This document shows positions 54,375 through 61,617 of a stretch of 64,000 bases of DNA, in pieces. Within the stretch, counting starts at the first letter, position 1, and each line of letters opens with the position of its first letter. The stretch lies in NCBI RefSeq assembly GCF_000974765.1, contig NZ_BBWU01000001.1, positions 95,346 to 159,345 on the forward strand. The letters run 5' to 3'. The DNA is from Sphingomonas changbaiensis NBRC 104936 (GTDB lineage: Bacteria; Pseudomonadota; Alphaproteobacteria; Sphingomonadales; Sphingomonadaceae). Below the pieces are notes generated by a model. It made no database searches, was not told the DNA's origin, and saw only the letters and a program-made list of their open reading frames with translations. The translations under genes were made by a program, and so were the position numbers.

Positions 54375-55349
54375 ATGCGCCCGACGCTGCACCCGCGCCT
54401 CGCCAACGGACGCTTCGGCGATCCGGCGCTGTTCGTGGAAATGCTGCACCGGCGCGAGGCGGTCCTGTTCGACCTGGGCGACTTGGCGTCGCTTTCGGCG
54501 CGCGACCTGCTGCACGTCGAAACCGTGTGCATCAGCCACATGCATATCGATCACTTCATCGGCTTCGACGCCCTGCTTCGCGTGAATGTGGGGCGGGAGA
54601 AGCGGATTCGGATGATCGGGCCGGATGGGCTGATCGATGCGGTCGGCCATAAGCTCCGCGGTTACACTTGGGACCTGGTGAACAAATATGCCGAGGAGCT
54701 GTGCTTCGACGTTTGGGAAACAGGCGGGGCAGCCGCACGCTTTCGGTTCAAGACCGGCTTTGCCCGCGAGCCGCTGGACCAGCCGTTCGCGATTCCGGGA
54801 ATGACGCTCGACTGGGCGGTGCTTGAGCATCACGGGCCGAGCGTCGGCTATGCGCTCGCCGAGCCGCTGCACGTGAATGTGTGGCGCAACCGGCTGGAGG
54901 AGCGTGGCCTCGCGCCCGGCCAATGGCTGCAGACCTTGAAGGGCGCCGTGCGGGACGGCTGCGCCGACGACGCGCGCCTTCCGGTGCCTGGCGGCGAGGC
55001 CCCGCTCCGCGAACTGCGCGACTTGGTCAGCGTGGAGCCGGGCCAGAAGCTCGCTTATGCGACGGACGTCGCCGACACGCCCGCAAACCGCGCAGCGATC
55101 GCCGATCTGGCGCGCGGCGCCGATCTGTTTTTCCTCGAAGCCCGCTTCGCCGCCGCGGATTTCGCCCTCGCCCGCGACCGCGCCCATCTCACGACCCGCG
55201 CAGCCGGTGAAATCGCCCGTGCGGCAGGCGTGCGGCGGCTGGAGTCGTTCCATTTTTCGCCCCGCTATGACGGCGCGGAGCAGGCGATGCTGGCGGAGGT
55301 GAACGCGGCCTTCAGAGTCGCGCCACCAGATCGCCCGCGAATTGGCTGA
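54375..55349 (+). CDS. MBL-fold metallohydrolase, ribonuclease Z-like
   Basis: 324 residues. Metallo-beta-lactamase fold: the Zn motif VCISHMHIDHFIGF (HxHxDH, about 54-60), a middle His (VLEHHGPSVGYAL), Asp in LAYATDVADT and a late His (ESFHFSPRY). This order is that of RNase Z/ElaC-type hydrolases, but the long exosite arm is not evident, so the substrate is uncertain. Its last 38 bases overlap the end of the convergent Mur ligase gene. Confidence 0.78.
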   Translation: MRPTLHPRLANGRFGDPALFVEMLHRREAVLFDLGDLASLSARDLLHVETVCISHMHIDHFIGFDALLRVNVGREKRIRMIGPDGLIDAVGHKLRGYTWDLVNKYAEELCFDVWETGGAAARFRFKTGFAREPLDQPFAIPGMTLDWAVLEHHGPSVGYALAEPLHVNVWRNRLEERGLAPGQWLQTLKGAVRDGCADDARLPVPGGEAPLRELRDLVSVEPGQKLAYATDVADTPANRAAIADLARGADLFFLEARFAAADFALARDRAHLTTRAAGEIARAAGVRRLESFHFSPRYDGAEQAMLAEVNAAFRVAPPDRPRIG

Positions 55350-56706
55350 GCGTGTCGTCGCGGGCGCCCATGACGACGATGCGGTCGCCGGGGCGGGCGA
55401 GCGCGGTCAGGCGGTTCGCGATGTCGGGGCGGGCCGGGATATGCTCGGCCCGGCGGCCGGCGGCGCGGATGCCCTCGACGATGGTCCCGCTGCCCACCGA
55501 GCGATCGACGGTGCCGCCGAAATAAACGGGATCGCTCAGGATCAACACGTCCTCGGGGCCAAGCTTTTGCCCCAGCGTCTCGACCAGCTCCCGGCCCATT
55601 ACCCGCAGCGGACCGTAACCGTGGGGCTGGAAGAAGATCAGCAGCCGGCCGGGAAAGGCGTGCAGCGCGTCCAGTGTGGCGGCGATCTTGTCCGGGTTGT
55701 GCCCGAAATCGTCATAGACGGTGACGCCGTGCGCCTCGCCGACCCGCTCCAGCCGACGGCGCAGGCCAGTGAAGCCGGCGAGCGCTTCCGCGGCTTCGGC
55801 GAACGGAACGCCCGCAGCGACTGCTGCCCCAATCGCCGAAAGCGCATTCACGGCGTTGTGCCGGCCGAGCACCTGCAGCCGCACCTCGGCCGTGTCGCCG
55901 CTGGACCGGTCGGTGACGTGGAAAGTCACGCCCTCGGCGCGCTCCTCGACGTGATGGCCGATCAGCTGCGCTTCCTGCTCGAAGCCGAAGGTCAGCAGCC
56001 GGTCCTGATGCAGCTCGCTCGCGATCGCGGCGACTTCGGGGTGATCGACGTTGACGACCGCCGTGCGCGCCTTCAGCACGAAGTCGGTGAACAGCGCGCG
56101 CAGTTCGTCCATTTCTTTATGGTCGAGGCTGATATTGCCCAGCACCGCGACGGTCGGATCGAACAGCGCGATCGAGCCGTCACTTTCGTCCACTTCGCTG
56201 GCGAACACCGCGCCGCCGCCGACCAGCGCGCTGGCGAACGGCGTTTCGTCGCTGACGAAATTCTTCATGACAGCGCCGTTCATGACCGTCGGCGCCCGCC
56301 CCGTCGCGTGAAGGATCCAGCCGATCATGCCGGTGACGGTCGACTTGCCGCTGGTGCCGCCGACCGCGATCCGCTCAGGCGCCGCATTGAACAGCTCCGC
56401 GAGCAGGCCGGCCCGGCTCATCCGCGCGCAGCCAAGGTGGTTCGCGGCCTGCACGTCGGGCACCGTTTCCTCGACTGCTGCCGAGGCGACCAGGATTTGC
56501 TCGTGGGCAGTGACGCCGCTGCCGTCCTGCGGAAACAGGCCGATCCCCTGCCCGGCCAGGAACTCGAACTTCGGCGCGGTGCGGCCCTGGTCGAGCGCCC
56601 GATCGGAGCCGGCGACCTCCGCACCCTGCGCGCGCACGATGCAGGCGAGGGGCAGCATGCCGCTGCCGCCGATCCCGCAGAAGAAATAGGATTTGGAACC
56701 CGTCAT
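55312..56706 (-). CDS. mpl: Mur-ligase family protein, probably Mpl (murein tripeptide ligase)
   Basis: 464 residues from the ATG at 56706. Mur ligase architecture: N-terminal UDP-binding FCGIGGSGMLPLA (about 7-19), P-loop VGGTSGKSTVTGMIG (about 108-122), NISLDHKEMDEL, DDFGHNPDKIAATL, and a C-terminal domain ending DTLSQFAGDLVARL. Mpl and MurC are hard to separate by eye. The adjacent divergent LD-carboxypeptidase produces the very tripeptide that Mpl joins to UDP-MurNAc, which favours Mpl, and no other mur biosynthetic gene is near. Confidence 0.75.
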   Translation of the reverse strand: MTGSKSYFFCGIGGSGMLPLACIVRAQGAEVAGSDRALDQGRTAPKFEFLAGQGIGLFPQDGSGVTAHEQILVASAAVEETVPDVQAANHLGCARMSRAGLLAELFNAAPERIAVGGTSGKSTVTGMIGWILHATGRAPTVMNGAVMKNFVSDETPFASALVGGGAVFASEVDESDGSIALFDPTVAVLGNISLDHKEMDELRALFTDFVLKARTAVVNVDHPEVAAIASELHQDRLLTFGFEQEAQLIGHHVEERAEGVTFHVTDRSSGDTAEVRLQVLGRHNAVNALSAIGAAVAAGVPFAEAAEALAGFTGLRRRLERVGEAHGVTVYDDFGHNPDKIAATLDALHAFPGRLLIFFQPHGYGPLRVMGRELVETLGQKLGPEDVLILSDPVYFGGTVDRSVGSGTIVEGIRAAGRRAEHIPARPDIANRLTALARPGDRIVVMGARDDTLSQFAGDLVARL

Positions 56707-56752
56707 CCGCGCGTTACTAGCCGGTTCGGGGCCGCCGACAAGGAGAAGAGGC

Positions 56753-57553
56753 ATGCGGATCGGCATCGTTGCGCCGAGCTGCCGGATCGATGAGGACGTG
56801 GTGAGCCGCGTCTCCGCCCTGGCGGAGGGGCGGGCGGAGCTGGTCTGGCATCTGCAATGCTTTCTGTCCGACGGCCATTTCGCCGGACCTGACTCTGCGC
56901 GGGCGGAGGCGCTGATCGAGGTCGCGAATGACGCCACGATCGACGCAGTCTGGTTCGCGCGCGGCGGCTATGGCGCGTGCCGGATCGTCGACCGGGTCAT
57001 CGACGCGCTCGGCCCGGCGGCGCGGGACAAGACCTATCTCGGCTATTCGGACCCGGGCACGTTGCTCGGCGCGCTCTACGCCCGCGGAATCGGCCGCGTC
57101 GCGCACGGGCCGATGCCGGCCGACATTCGGCGTGACGGGGGCGAAACGGCCGTCGTCCGTGCGCTCGACTGGCTGGTCGACGGCTCGCCGGCGTCGCTGG
57201 AGCCGTCGCTGGGCGAAGCGCCCGCAGCCGCGTTCAACATCGTCATCCTCGCGCACCTGATCGGTACCGGGCACCTTCCCGACCTGGTCGGGCATGTGCT
57301 GATGATCGAGGAAGTGGCCGAATATCTCTACCGCACCGACCGCGATCTGGCCCAGATCGTCCAGCATCCGTCGATCCGCGCCGCCGCCGGCCTGCGCATG
57401 GGCCGGATCAGCCATGTTCCCGACAACGATCCGGATTTCGGCGCCCAGCCTGAAGCGGTCGTGCGCGATTGGTGCGCGCGCGCCGGGATACCGTTCCTCG
57501 GTTCGGCGGACATCGGTCACGACGCGGATAACAAGGTCGTGCCGTTCGGATAG
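56753..57553 (+). CDS. ldcA: LD-carboxypeptidase (murein tetrapeptide carboxypeptidase)
   Basis: 266 residues from the ATG at 56753 behind GAAGAGG; an upstream frame extends into mpl. S66 peptidase features: start IGIVAPSCRID, nucleophile Ser in LGYSDPGTLL (about 104), Glu in LMIEEVAEYLYRTDR and catalytic His in GSADIGHDADNKVVPFG. It trims the terminal D-Ala from murein tetrapeptides in the cytoplasm. Divergent from the Mpl-like ligase with a 46-base spacer, suggesting joint control of cell-wall recycling. Confidence 0.9.
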   Translation: MRIGIVAPSCRIDEDVVSRVSALAEGRAELVWHLQCFLSDGHFAGPDSARAEALIEVANDATIDAVWFARGGYGACRIVDRVIDALGPAARDKTYLGYSDPGTLLGALYARGIGRVAHGPMPADIRRDGGETAVVRALDWLVDGSPASLEPSLGEAPAAAFNIVILAHLIGTGHLPDLVGHVLMIEEVAEYLYRTDRDLAQIVQHPSIRAAAGLRMGRISHVPDNDPDFGAQPEAVVRDWCARAGIPFLGSADIGHDADNKVVPFG

Positions 57554-57589
57554 TTGCGCCGCGCGCACAAGCGACTATCTCGGGCGCGC

Positions 57590-58120
57590 ATGGCGCGTTC
57601 TTCCCGATCGATGGACTGGGGCTTTCCCCGCTGGCGTTCCTATGGCTCCGAGCGAGGGGCGGCAAAGGTGCGCATGTGCGATCGTGACGGTTGCGATCAG
57701 CCCGGCGATTGCCCGGCGCCCAAATCGCCGAACAGCCGCGACCGCTGGTATTTCTGCGAAAGCCACGCCGCCGAATACAATCGGGGCTGGAACTATTTCG
57801 AAGGGCTCAATGCCGAGGAAGCCGCGGCGCGCGAGGCGGACGAGCAGCGCGACGCTTCCGGCTTTCGCCAATCGTCGCACTATGCCTGGGGCGGCCCCGG
57901 CGACGGCACCCGCAGCCGCGACGAGATGCGTGCGCTGGACGTCCTCGATCTGGAGGCGGACGCCGGCTTCGACCAGGTGAAGGCTGCCTGGCGCCGCCTC
58001 GCCAAGGCCAATCACCCGGACGTCAAGCCCGGCGACAAGGAAGCCGCCGAACGCTTCCGCCAGGTCCAGGCGGCCTATGACGTGCTCCGCCGCGCCGAGG
58101 AGCGGCGAGCGGCAGCCTAG
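57590..58120 (+). CDS. J-domain protein with N-terminal Cys cluster
   Basis: 176 residues from the ATG at 57590. The C-terminal J domain (about 115-172, ALDVLDLEADAGFDQVKAAWRRLAKANHPDVKPGDKEAAERFRQVQAAYDVL) has the HPD motif that stimulates Hsp70 (DnaK). The N-terminal part has MCDRDGCDQPGDCPAP and WYFCESHAAEYN, a possible small zinc site (Cys-x4-Cys-x5-Cys and Cys-x2-His). The TAG stop at 58118-58120 lies within the left terminal repeat of a mobile-type element. The function is unknown; family members with this layout are typical of alphaproteobacteria. Confidence 0.8.
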   Translation: MARSSRSMDWGFPRWRSYGSERGAAKVRMCDRDGCDQPGDCPAPKSPNSRDRWYFCESHAAEYNRGWNYFEGLNAEEAAAREADEQRDASGFRQSSHYAWGGPGDGTRSRDEMRALDVLDLEADAGFDQVKAAWRRLAKANHPDVKPGDKEAAERFRQVQAAYDVLRRAEERRAAA

Positions 58121-58390
58121 GGTGTGTACTCGATAGCCACGTCGGCGTGACGGGGCGTATTTTGGCCTGTGGATAGGAGCGAGGAGGGCGGCGATGTGGG
58201 ACATCGCGCCCGACGAGCGACGCCGCCACGGGCCAAAAGACGCCCCGCCCCGAAGGGGTCGCCTGGAGAGGCGCGCTGGCCGCGTCGCTTGCTTGCGCGT
58301 AGCTTCAGCTACGCGTCTGCGCCGCGCTCCTCGCCAGCGCGCCTCTCCAGGCGATCACGCTCGATGTGGCTATCGAGTACACACCCTAGG
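58116..58390. mobile_element. 275-bp MITE-like element with perfect 25-bp terminal inverted repeats
   Basis: The ends 58116-58140 and 58366-58390 are exact reverse complements (25 of 25), beginning CCTAGGGTGTGTACTC. Inside are further nested inverted repeats: GGGGCGTATTTTGGCC with its near-complement about 90 bases away, and a 21-bp arm (CGCCTGGAGAGGCGCG..) around a perfect GCGTAGCT/AGCTACGC hairpin. There is no coding capacity. CTAG sits at both edges and forms the stop codons of the flanking J-domain and sufE genes, so it may be a target duplication. No transposase is in view. Confidence 0.7.
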
Positions 58391-58790
58391 CGTAGCGCTC
58401 CGCGGTCGCGCGGATCAGGGCGATCATGTTGGGAACGCCCTGCGTGCGATTGGAGCTCAGCTGGTTTTTGAGGTCGAACGGGGCGAGCGCGCCTTCGATA
58501 TCGGTCGCGAGGATTTCGTCCGGGGTATGGTCCTGCACCGTCAGCAGCACCAATGCGACGATCCCCTTGGTGATGTGCGCGTCGCTGTCGGCCAGGAAGT
58601 GAAGCCGCCCGTCGGGCTGCCGCACCGGATAGAGCCAGACCTGCGCCGAGCATCCACGAACCTTGGTCGCTTCGGTCTTCAGCGGGTCGGGCATCGGCTC
58701 CAGCGCCCGGCCGAGGTCGATCAGCAGCCGGTAGCGGTCGTCGGAGTCGAGCAGTTCGTAGTCGGAAAAGACATCCTGGAGTGCAAGCAT
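58386..58790 (-). CDS. sufE: SufE-family Fe-S cluster assembly protein
   Basis: 134 residues from the ATG at 58790; the longer frame runs into repeat DNA. SufE fold: LDSDDRYRLLIDLGRALEPMPDPLKTEATKVRGCSAQVWL, in which Cys is the sulfur-accepting residue (about 51), then HFLADSDAHITKGIVALVLL. It accepts sulfur from a cysteine desulfurase (SufS) and passes it on. No other suf gene is in view. The stop codon comes from the CTAG edge of the inverted-repeat element. Confidence 0.92.
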   Translation of the reverse strand: MLALQDVFSDYELLDSDDRYRLLIDLGRALEPMPDPLKTEATKVRGCSAQVWLYPVRQPDGRLHFLADSDAHITKGIVALVLLTVQDHTPDEILATDIEGALAPFDLKNQLSSNRTQGVPNMIALIRATAERYA

Positions 58791-58812
58791 GAGGTGCACA
58801 TAGGGCCGACGA

Positions 58813-58945
58813 TCCTCCCCTGGAAGGGGAGGGGGACCGCGCCGCGAAGCGGCGTGGTGGAGGGGCGTCAGCGTTCGAGATTCATTCTCCGCCGCTGACA
58901 CCCCTCCGTCGCGCTTCGCGCGCCACCTCCCCTTACAGGGGAGGA
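58813..58945. repeat. Nested palindromic repeat, copy 3 of 3
   Basis: 133 bp with the architecture of the copies at 6974 and 32277; the central spacer shares GAGATTCATTCTC-like sequence with copy 2. It lies upstream of sufE and directly after the last gene of the psp operon (stop at 58955, 9 bases away). Confidence 0.8.
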
Positions 58946-58954
58946 TTTTTACGT

Positions 58955-59191
58955 TCAGATATCCACCCCCGCGGCGATCGCTTCCAGCTTGCGGATGCGT
59001 TCCTTCAGGTCGGCGAGTTCGATGCGGGAGCTCATCGTGGGAGCGGGCAGGTCGGCGTCGGAAGTCCGCGCCTGGAGTTCCAGCCGCTTCAGCTCCAGCC
59101 AGCCGCGCCAGCCGCGCAGGGCGCCGGCGGTGAGGACGCCAATGCCGGCCAGTCCTACCAGGCCCATTTCAAGATAGACGCTCGGTTCCAT
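58955..59191 (-). CDS. Small membrane protein of the psp operon, PspB-like topology
   Basis: 78 residues, GAGGAG ribosome site. One N-terminal transmembrane helix (about 7-25, LGLAGIGVLTAGAL-like) and a charged helix with a heptad pattern ending IELADLKERIRKLEAIAAGVDI. This helix-plus-coiled-coil plan, and the terminal ..RIRKLEAI, resemble PspB. Last gene of the psp operon (same strand, tight spacing). Function inferred from position only. Confidence 0.6.
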   Translation of the reverse strand: MEPSVYLEMGLVGLAGIGVLTAGALRGWRGWLELKRLELQARTSDADLPAPTMSSRIELADLKERIRKLEAIAAGVDI

Positions 59192-59221
59192 CCGTCTTCT
59201 CCTCGATGCGGTTGCGCGCGA

Positions 59222-59479
59222 TCAGGCGTCGCGGGACCGCAAAGCTTCGATTTCACGTTCCAGGGCGCGCGGCCCGGCATCGTCGGTCGCCAGCCGCTCC
59301 AGCACCGCGATCCGCTCCTTGAGAGCCCGGACCTCGTCGCGCAGGCGGCGGGTTTCGGCATCGTCGGCGATCGGCTCCATTCCGCCGCGGCGGCGATGGC
59401 GATAGCCATATTTCGCCTGCAGCACGCGACCGATCGTGATGACGATGATGATGCCAAGCACCATTTCAAACGGGTTCAT
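59222..59479 (-). CDS. Small membrane protein of the psp operon, PspB-like topology
   Basis: 85 residues. One transmembrane helix (about 5-20), a basic patch (YGYRHRRRGG), then a predicted coiled coil (TRRLRDEVRALKERIAVLERLATDDAG, ALEREIEALRS). The VLERLATD end is shared with the gene just upstream and echoes SIERIVAAE of PspB. A possible duplicate or partner of PspB. Confidence 0.6.
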   Translation of the reverse strand: MNPFEMVLGIIIVITIGRVLQAKYGYRHRRRGGMEPIADDAETRRLRDEVRALKERIAVLERLATDDAGPRALEREIEALRSRDA

Positions 59480-59504
59480 GATCCTATTCTCCCCGTAATC
59501 CGGT

Positions 59505-59771
59505 TCAGTTCAGCGGCGGCTGGTCGCGGAGGCGATCGATCTCGCCTGCGATGTCCGCGCCGCGATCGGTGGCGATGCGCTCCAGCACCCGGACGCGCTG
59601 TTCCAGCCGTTCGGTATGGGCGGCATATTGCGCGGCCTTCTCGGCGGTGAGGCCCGCATGGGCCTGCAGCTGCTTCTCTTTGAAGTCGAAGAAGCGCTTC
59701 GCCATTCCGGCGATGATGAAGGCGATCGTGAACAGAAAGCCGATCATCATCGAAAAGGCACCCATGCTCAT
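59505..59771 (-). CDS. Small membrane protein of the psp operon, PspB-like topology
   Basis: 88 residues from the ATG at 59771, 8 bases after GGGGAG; a TTG at 59777 is too close to that site. One transmembrane helix (about 5-22, MMIGFLFTIAFIIAGMA), a KRFFDFKEKQLQAH segment, then a coiled coil (TERLEQRVRVLERIATDRGADIAGEIDRLR). It shares the LERIATD core with its neighbour. Lies 117 bases after pspC. Confidence 0.6.
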   Translation of the reverse strand: MSMGAFSMMIGFLFTIAFIIAGMAKRFFDFKEKQLQAHAGLTAEKAAQYAAHTERLEQRVRVLERIATDRGADIAGEIDRLRDQPPLN

Positions 59772-59888
59772 AGTCAAAGCTCCCCAATCTCGGCTGACCG
59801 GGTGTCCCGATCAGCGGCTATGATGTTTCGACGAAAGTGTGTTTCGGTTCGTCCGGTGTAGCAGTTGACGATGCGTCAGCTGCAAGGC

Positions 59889-60269
59889 TCAGCGCAGGCT
59901 GTCGATCTCGTCGGCCAGAGTCCGGTTGCGGCTGGTATAGTAGAGCTCGACGTCGGCCAGGCGGCGATCGATGTCGCGGAGCTTGCCCCGCACTTCGCGA
60001 GTGGTCCGCGCCGGCGACCGGCGCACGCCCTGCCAGAACTGCTCTTCTTCCTTGTCGCTGTAGAGGCCGTAGGGCTTGGGCTTGGCGGCCCAGGCGGCGG
60101 CCCAATAGGCGACCAGCGTCCAGGGGAACGCGCCGGCCAGGGTGATCACGACCAGCCCGATGCGGACCAGGGTCACGTCCCATCCCATATAGTCGGCAAT
60201 TCCCGAACACACCCCGAGCCATTTCTTGTTTTGCTTGTCGAGGTAAAAGCGGGTGCGGCTGGCGCTCAT
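59889..60269 (-). CDS. pspC: PspC-domain protein
   Basis: 126 residues. PspC domain at about 6-70: RFYLDKQNKKWLGVCSGIADYMGWDVTLVRIGLVVITLAGAFPWTLVAYWAAAW, with the GVCSGIADY motif. The C-terminal part is charged and helical (RGKLRDIDRRLADVELYYTSRNRTLADEIDSLR). In enterobacteria, PspC and PspB at the inner membrane sense damage and draw PspA away from PspF. Second-to-third gene of the psp operon, 3 bases after pspB. Confidence 0.9.
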   Translation of the reverse strand: MSASRTRFYLDKQNKKWLGVCSGIADYMGWDVTLVRIGLVVITLAGAFPWTLVAYWAAAWAAKPKPYGLYSDKEEEQFWQGVRRSPARTTREVRGKLRDIDRRLADVELYYTSRNRTLADEIDSLR

Positions 60270-60272
60270 CTC

Positions 60273-60551
60273 TTATTTCTCCCTGATCTGGCGGATGTCG
60301 GAACGGGGCAGTTCCGGCGCGGGGCGGCGGACCTCCAGCTCCGGCGTTTCGGCGGCGACGATGCGCTCGATCGAGTGCAGGCGGTCATCCAGCCGGCGGG
60401 CGGTCTCGTAGAGGTCATCGAGCAGATTCTCGTCTTCCCGGCTGATGCTCCCGGATTTCTTCCACTGCGTGATGTAGTGGAGGATGATCCATGGCAGGCC
60501 GATAAACAGGATGCCGACGACCACCGGTGCGATGATGATGCTTTCGTCCAT
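60273..60551 (-). CDS. pspB: Phage shock protein B
   Basis: 92 residues. One transmembrane helix (about 5-25, IIAPVVVGILFIGLPWIILHYI), then a cytoplasmic coiled coil (EDENLLDDLYETARRLDDRLHSIERI) with the PspB pattern, and a short tail. Starts 2 bases after the pspA stop, so translation is coupled. Confidence 0.88.
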   Translation of the reverse strand: MDESIIIAPVVVGILFIGLPWIILHYITQWKKSGSISREDENLLDDLYETARRLDDRLHSIERIVAAETPELEVRRPAPELPRSDIRQIREK

Positions 60552-60553
60552 CC

Positions 60554-61222
60554 TCAGCCCTCCTTGTTCGCCATGCGGGCCTTCAGCGCCTCAAGTTCGG
60601 CATCGACCTTGTCGCTGGAGCGCAGCTCGGAGAACTGGTCCTCCAGGCTCTTCGGCTCGCCCATGCCGGCGGCATCGGCACGGCCTTCGGCCAGGTCGAC
60701 GCGGCGTTCCAGCACGTCGAAGCGGCTGAACGCATCCTCGACGCGCGCGCCCGAATAGGCCTCGCGCAGCCGCATCCGGTTATGCGCGCTTTCCATGCGG
60801 GCCATGATCGAGTTCTGGCGGGCGCGCGCCTCGCGCAGCTTCTGCTGCAGCTTGGCGATATCCGCTTCGGACGCCTGGAGCGCATCGTCCAGCACCTCGA
60901 TCTCGGCCTTCAGCTGGTCGGCCATGTCGGCGGCCTTCTGGCGCTCGATCAGCGCGGCCTTGGCGAGGTCCTCGCGGTCCTTGCTGAGCGCCAGCTCGGC
61001 CTTCTCGGTCCAGTTCGCCTGGAGGTTTTCGAGCTTGGCGATGTGACGGCGCATTTCCTTCTGGTCCGCGATCGTGCGCGCAGCCGAGGCGCGAACCTCG
61101 ACCAGCGTCTCTTCCATTTCCAAGATGATCATGCGGATCATCTTCGCCGGGTCTTCGGCGCGATCCAGCAGGTCGGTCATGTTGGCGGCTACGATGTCGC
61201 GGGTTCTGGAAAAAATGCCCAT
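60554..61222 (-). CDS. pspA: Phage shock protein A
   Basis: 222 residues from the ATG at 61222 (MGIFSRTRDIVAANMTDLLDRAEDP), GGAG upstream; the longer frame upstream is spurious. Amphipathic N-terminal helix followed by long coiled coils (KMIRMIILEMEETLVEVRASAARTIADQKEM..), the ESCRT-III-like PspA/IM30 pattern. PspA stabilises stressed inner membrane and inhibits PspF, whose gene faces this operon. Length matches the family. Confidence 0.95.
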   Translation of the reverse strand: MGIFSRTRDIVAANMTDLLDRAEDPAKMIRMIILEMEETLVEVRASAARTIADQKEMRRHIAKLENLQANWTEKAELALSKDREDLAKAALIERQKAADMADQLKAEIEVLDDALQASEADIAKLQQKLREARARQNSIMARMESAHNRMRLREAYSGARVEDAFSRFDVLERRVDLAEGRADAAGMGEPKSLEDQFSELRSSDKVDAELEALKARMANKEG

Positions 61223-61295
61223 CTGGGTACTCCTGGATCGAAAGAGGGTGCCGGGGCGGTGCAAGGGGGCAGCGCCCGCCCCGGCGGTGATGTCG

Positions 61296-61439
61296 TCAGG
61301 CGCGAACGCTGCTGGCGACGAAAGGCCGGGCCTCGACCGCACCCGCCGGGCCAATCGCGCTCAGCACGCAGGTGGCGCTGAACACGATCGTGCAGAGAAT
61401 GGCGGAGAAGGTCTTCTTGGCTTCGAACGAGTTGAACAT
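61296..61439 (-). CDS. 47-residue hydrophobic leader protein of the psp operon
   Basis: A small gene with a perfect AGGAG ribosome site 6 bases before the ATG at 61439. Sequence begins MFNSFEAKKTFSAILCTIVF and continues through Ala/Val-rich sequence ending AVEARPFVASSVRA. It has one hydrophobic helix or signal peptide (cleavage possibly after AGA). It is the first gene after the sigma-54 promoter and 73 bases before pspA. Start, ribosome site and codon use support coding. It could be a membrane peptide in stress sensing or a translational leader; unknown. Confidence 0.6.
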   Translation of the reverse strand: MFNSFEAKKTFSAILCTIVFSATCVLSAIGPAGAVEARPFVASSVRA

Positions 61440-61500
61440 GACGTGCTCCTGTGAACCTGTGTATCCGTTCGCCGGGATTGTCCGGCTTCATCCCATCTTT

Positions 61501-61516
61501 TGCAGGCGGCGTGCCA
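61501..61516 (-). promoter_or_regulatory. Sigma-54 promoter of the psp operon
   Basis: On the minus strand the sequence reads TGGCAC-GCCGC-CTGCA, matching the -24 (GG) and -12 (GC) elements of sigma-54 promoters (consensus TGGCAC-N5-TTGCA) with correct spacing. It points toward the 47-residue gene and pspA-pspB-pspC. The divergent gene encodes PspF, a sigma-54 activator. Confidence 0.8.
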
Positions 61517-61617
61517 AGTCGTGAAAGTGGCTGAAAACTGCGGTTTTCTAGGCGCTGATGTCGGTCGCAGCGCGATGATGCTTGCCAAGGCTTGGGAAAA
61601 TACGCCATGTTGTGGGA

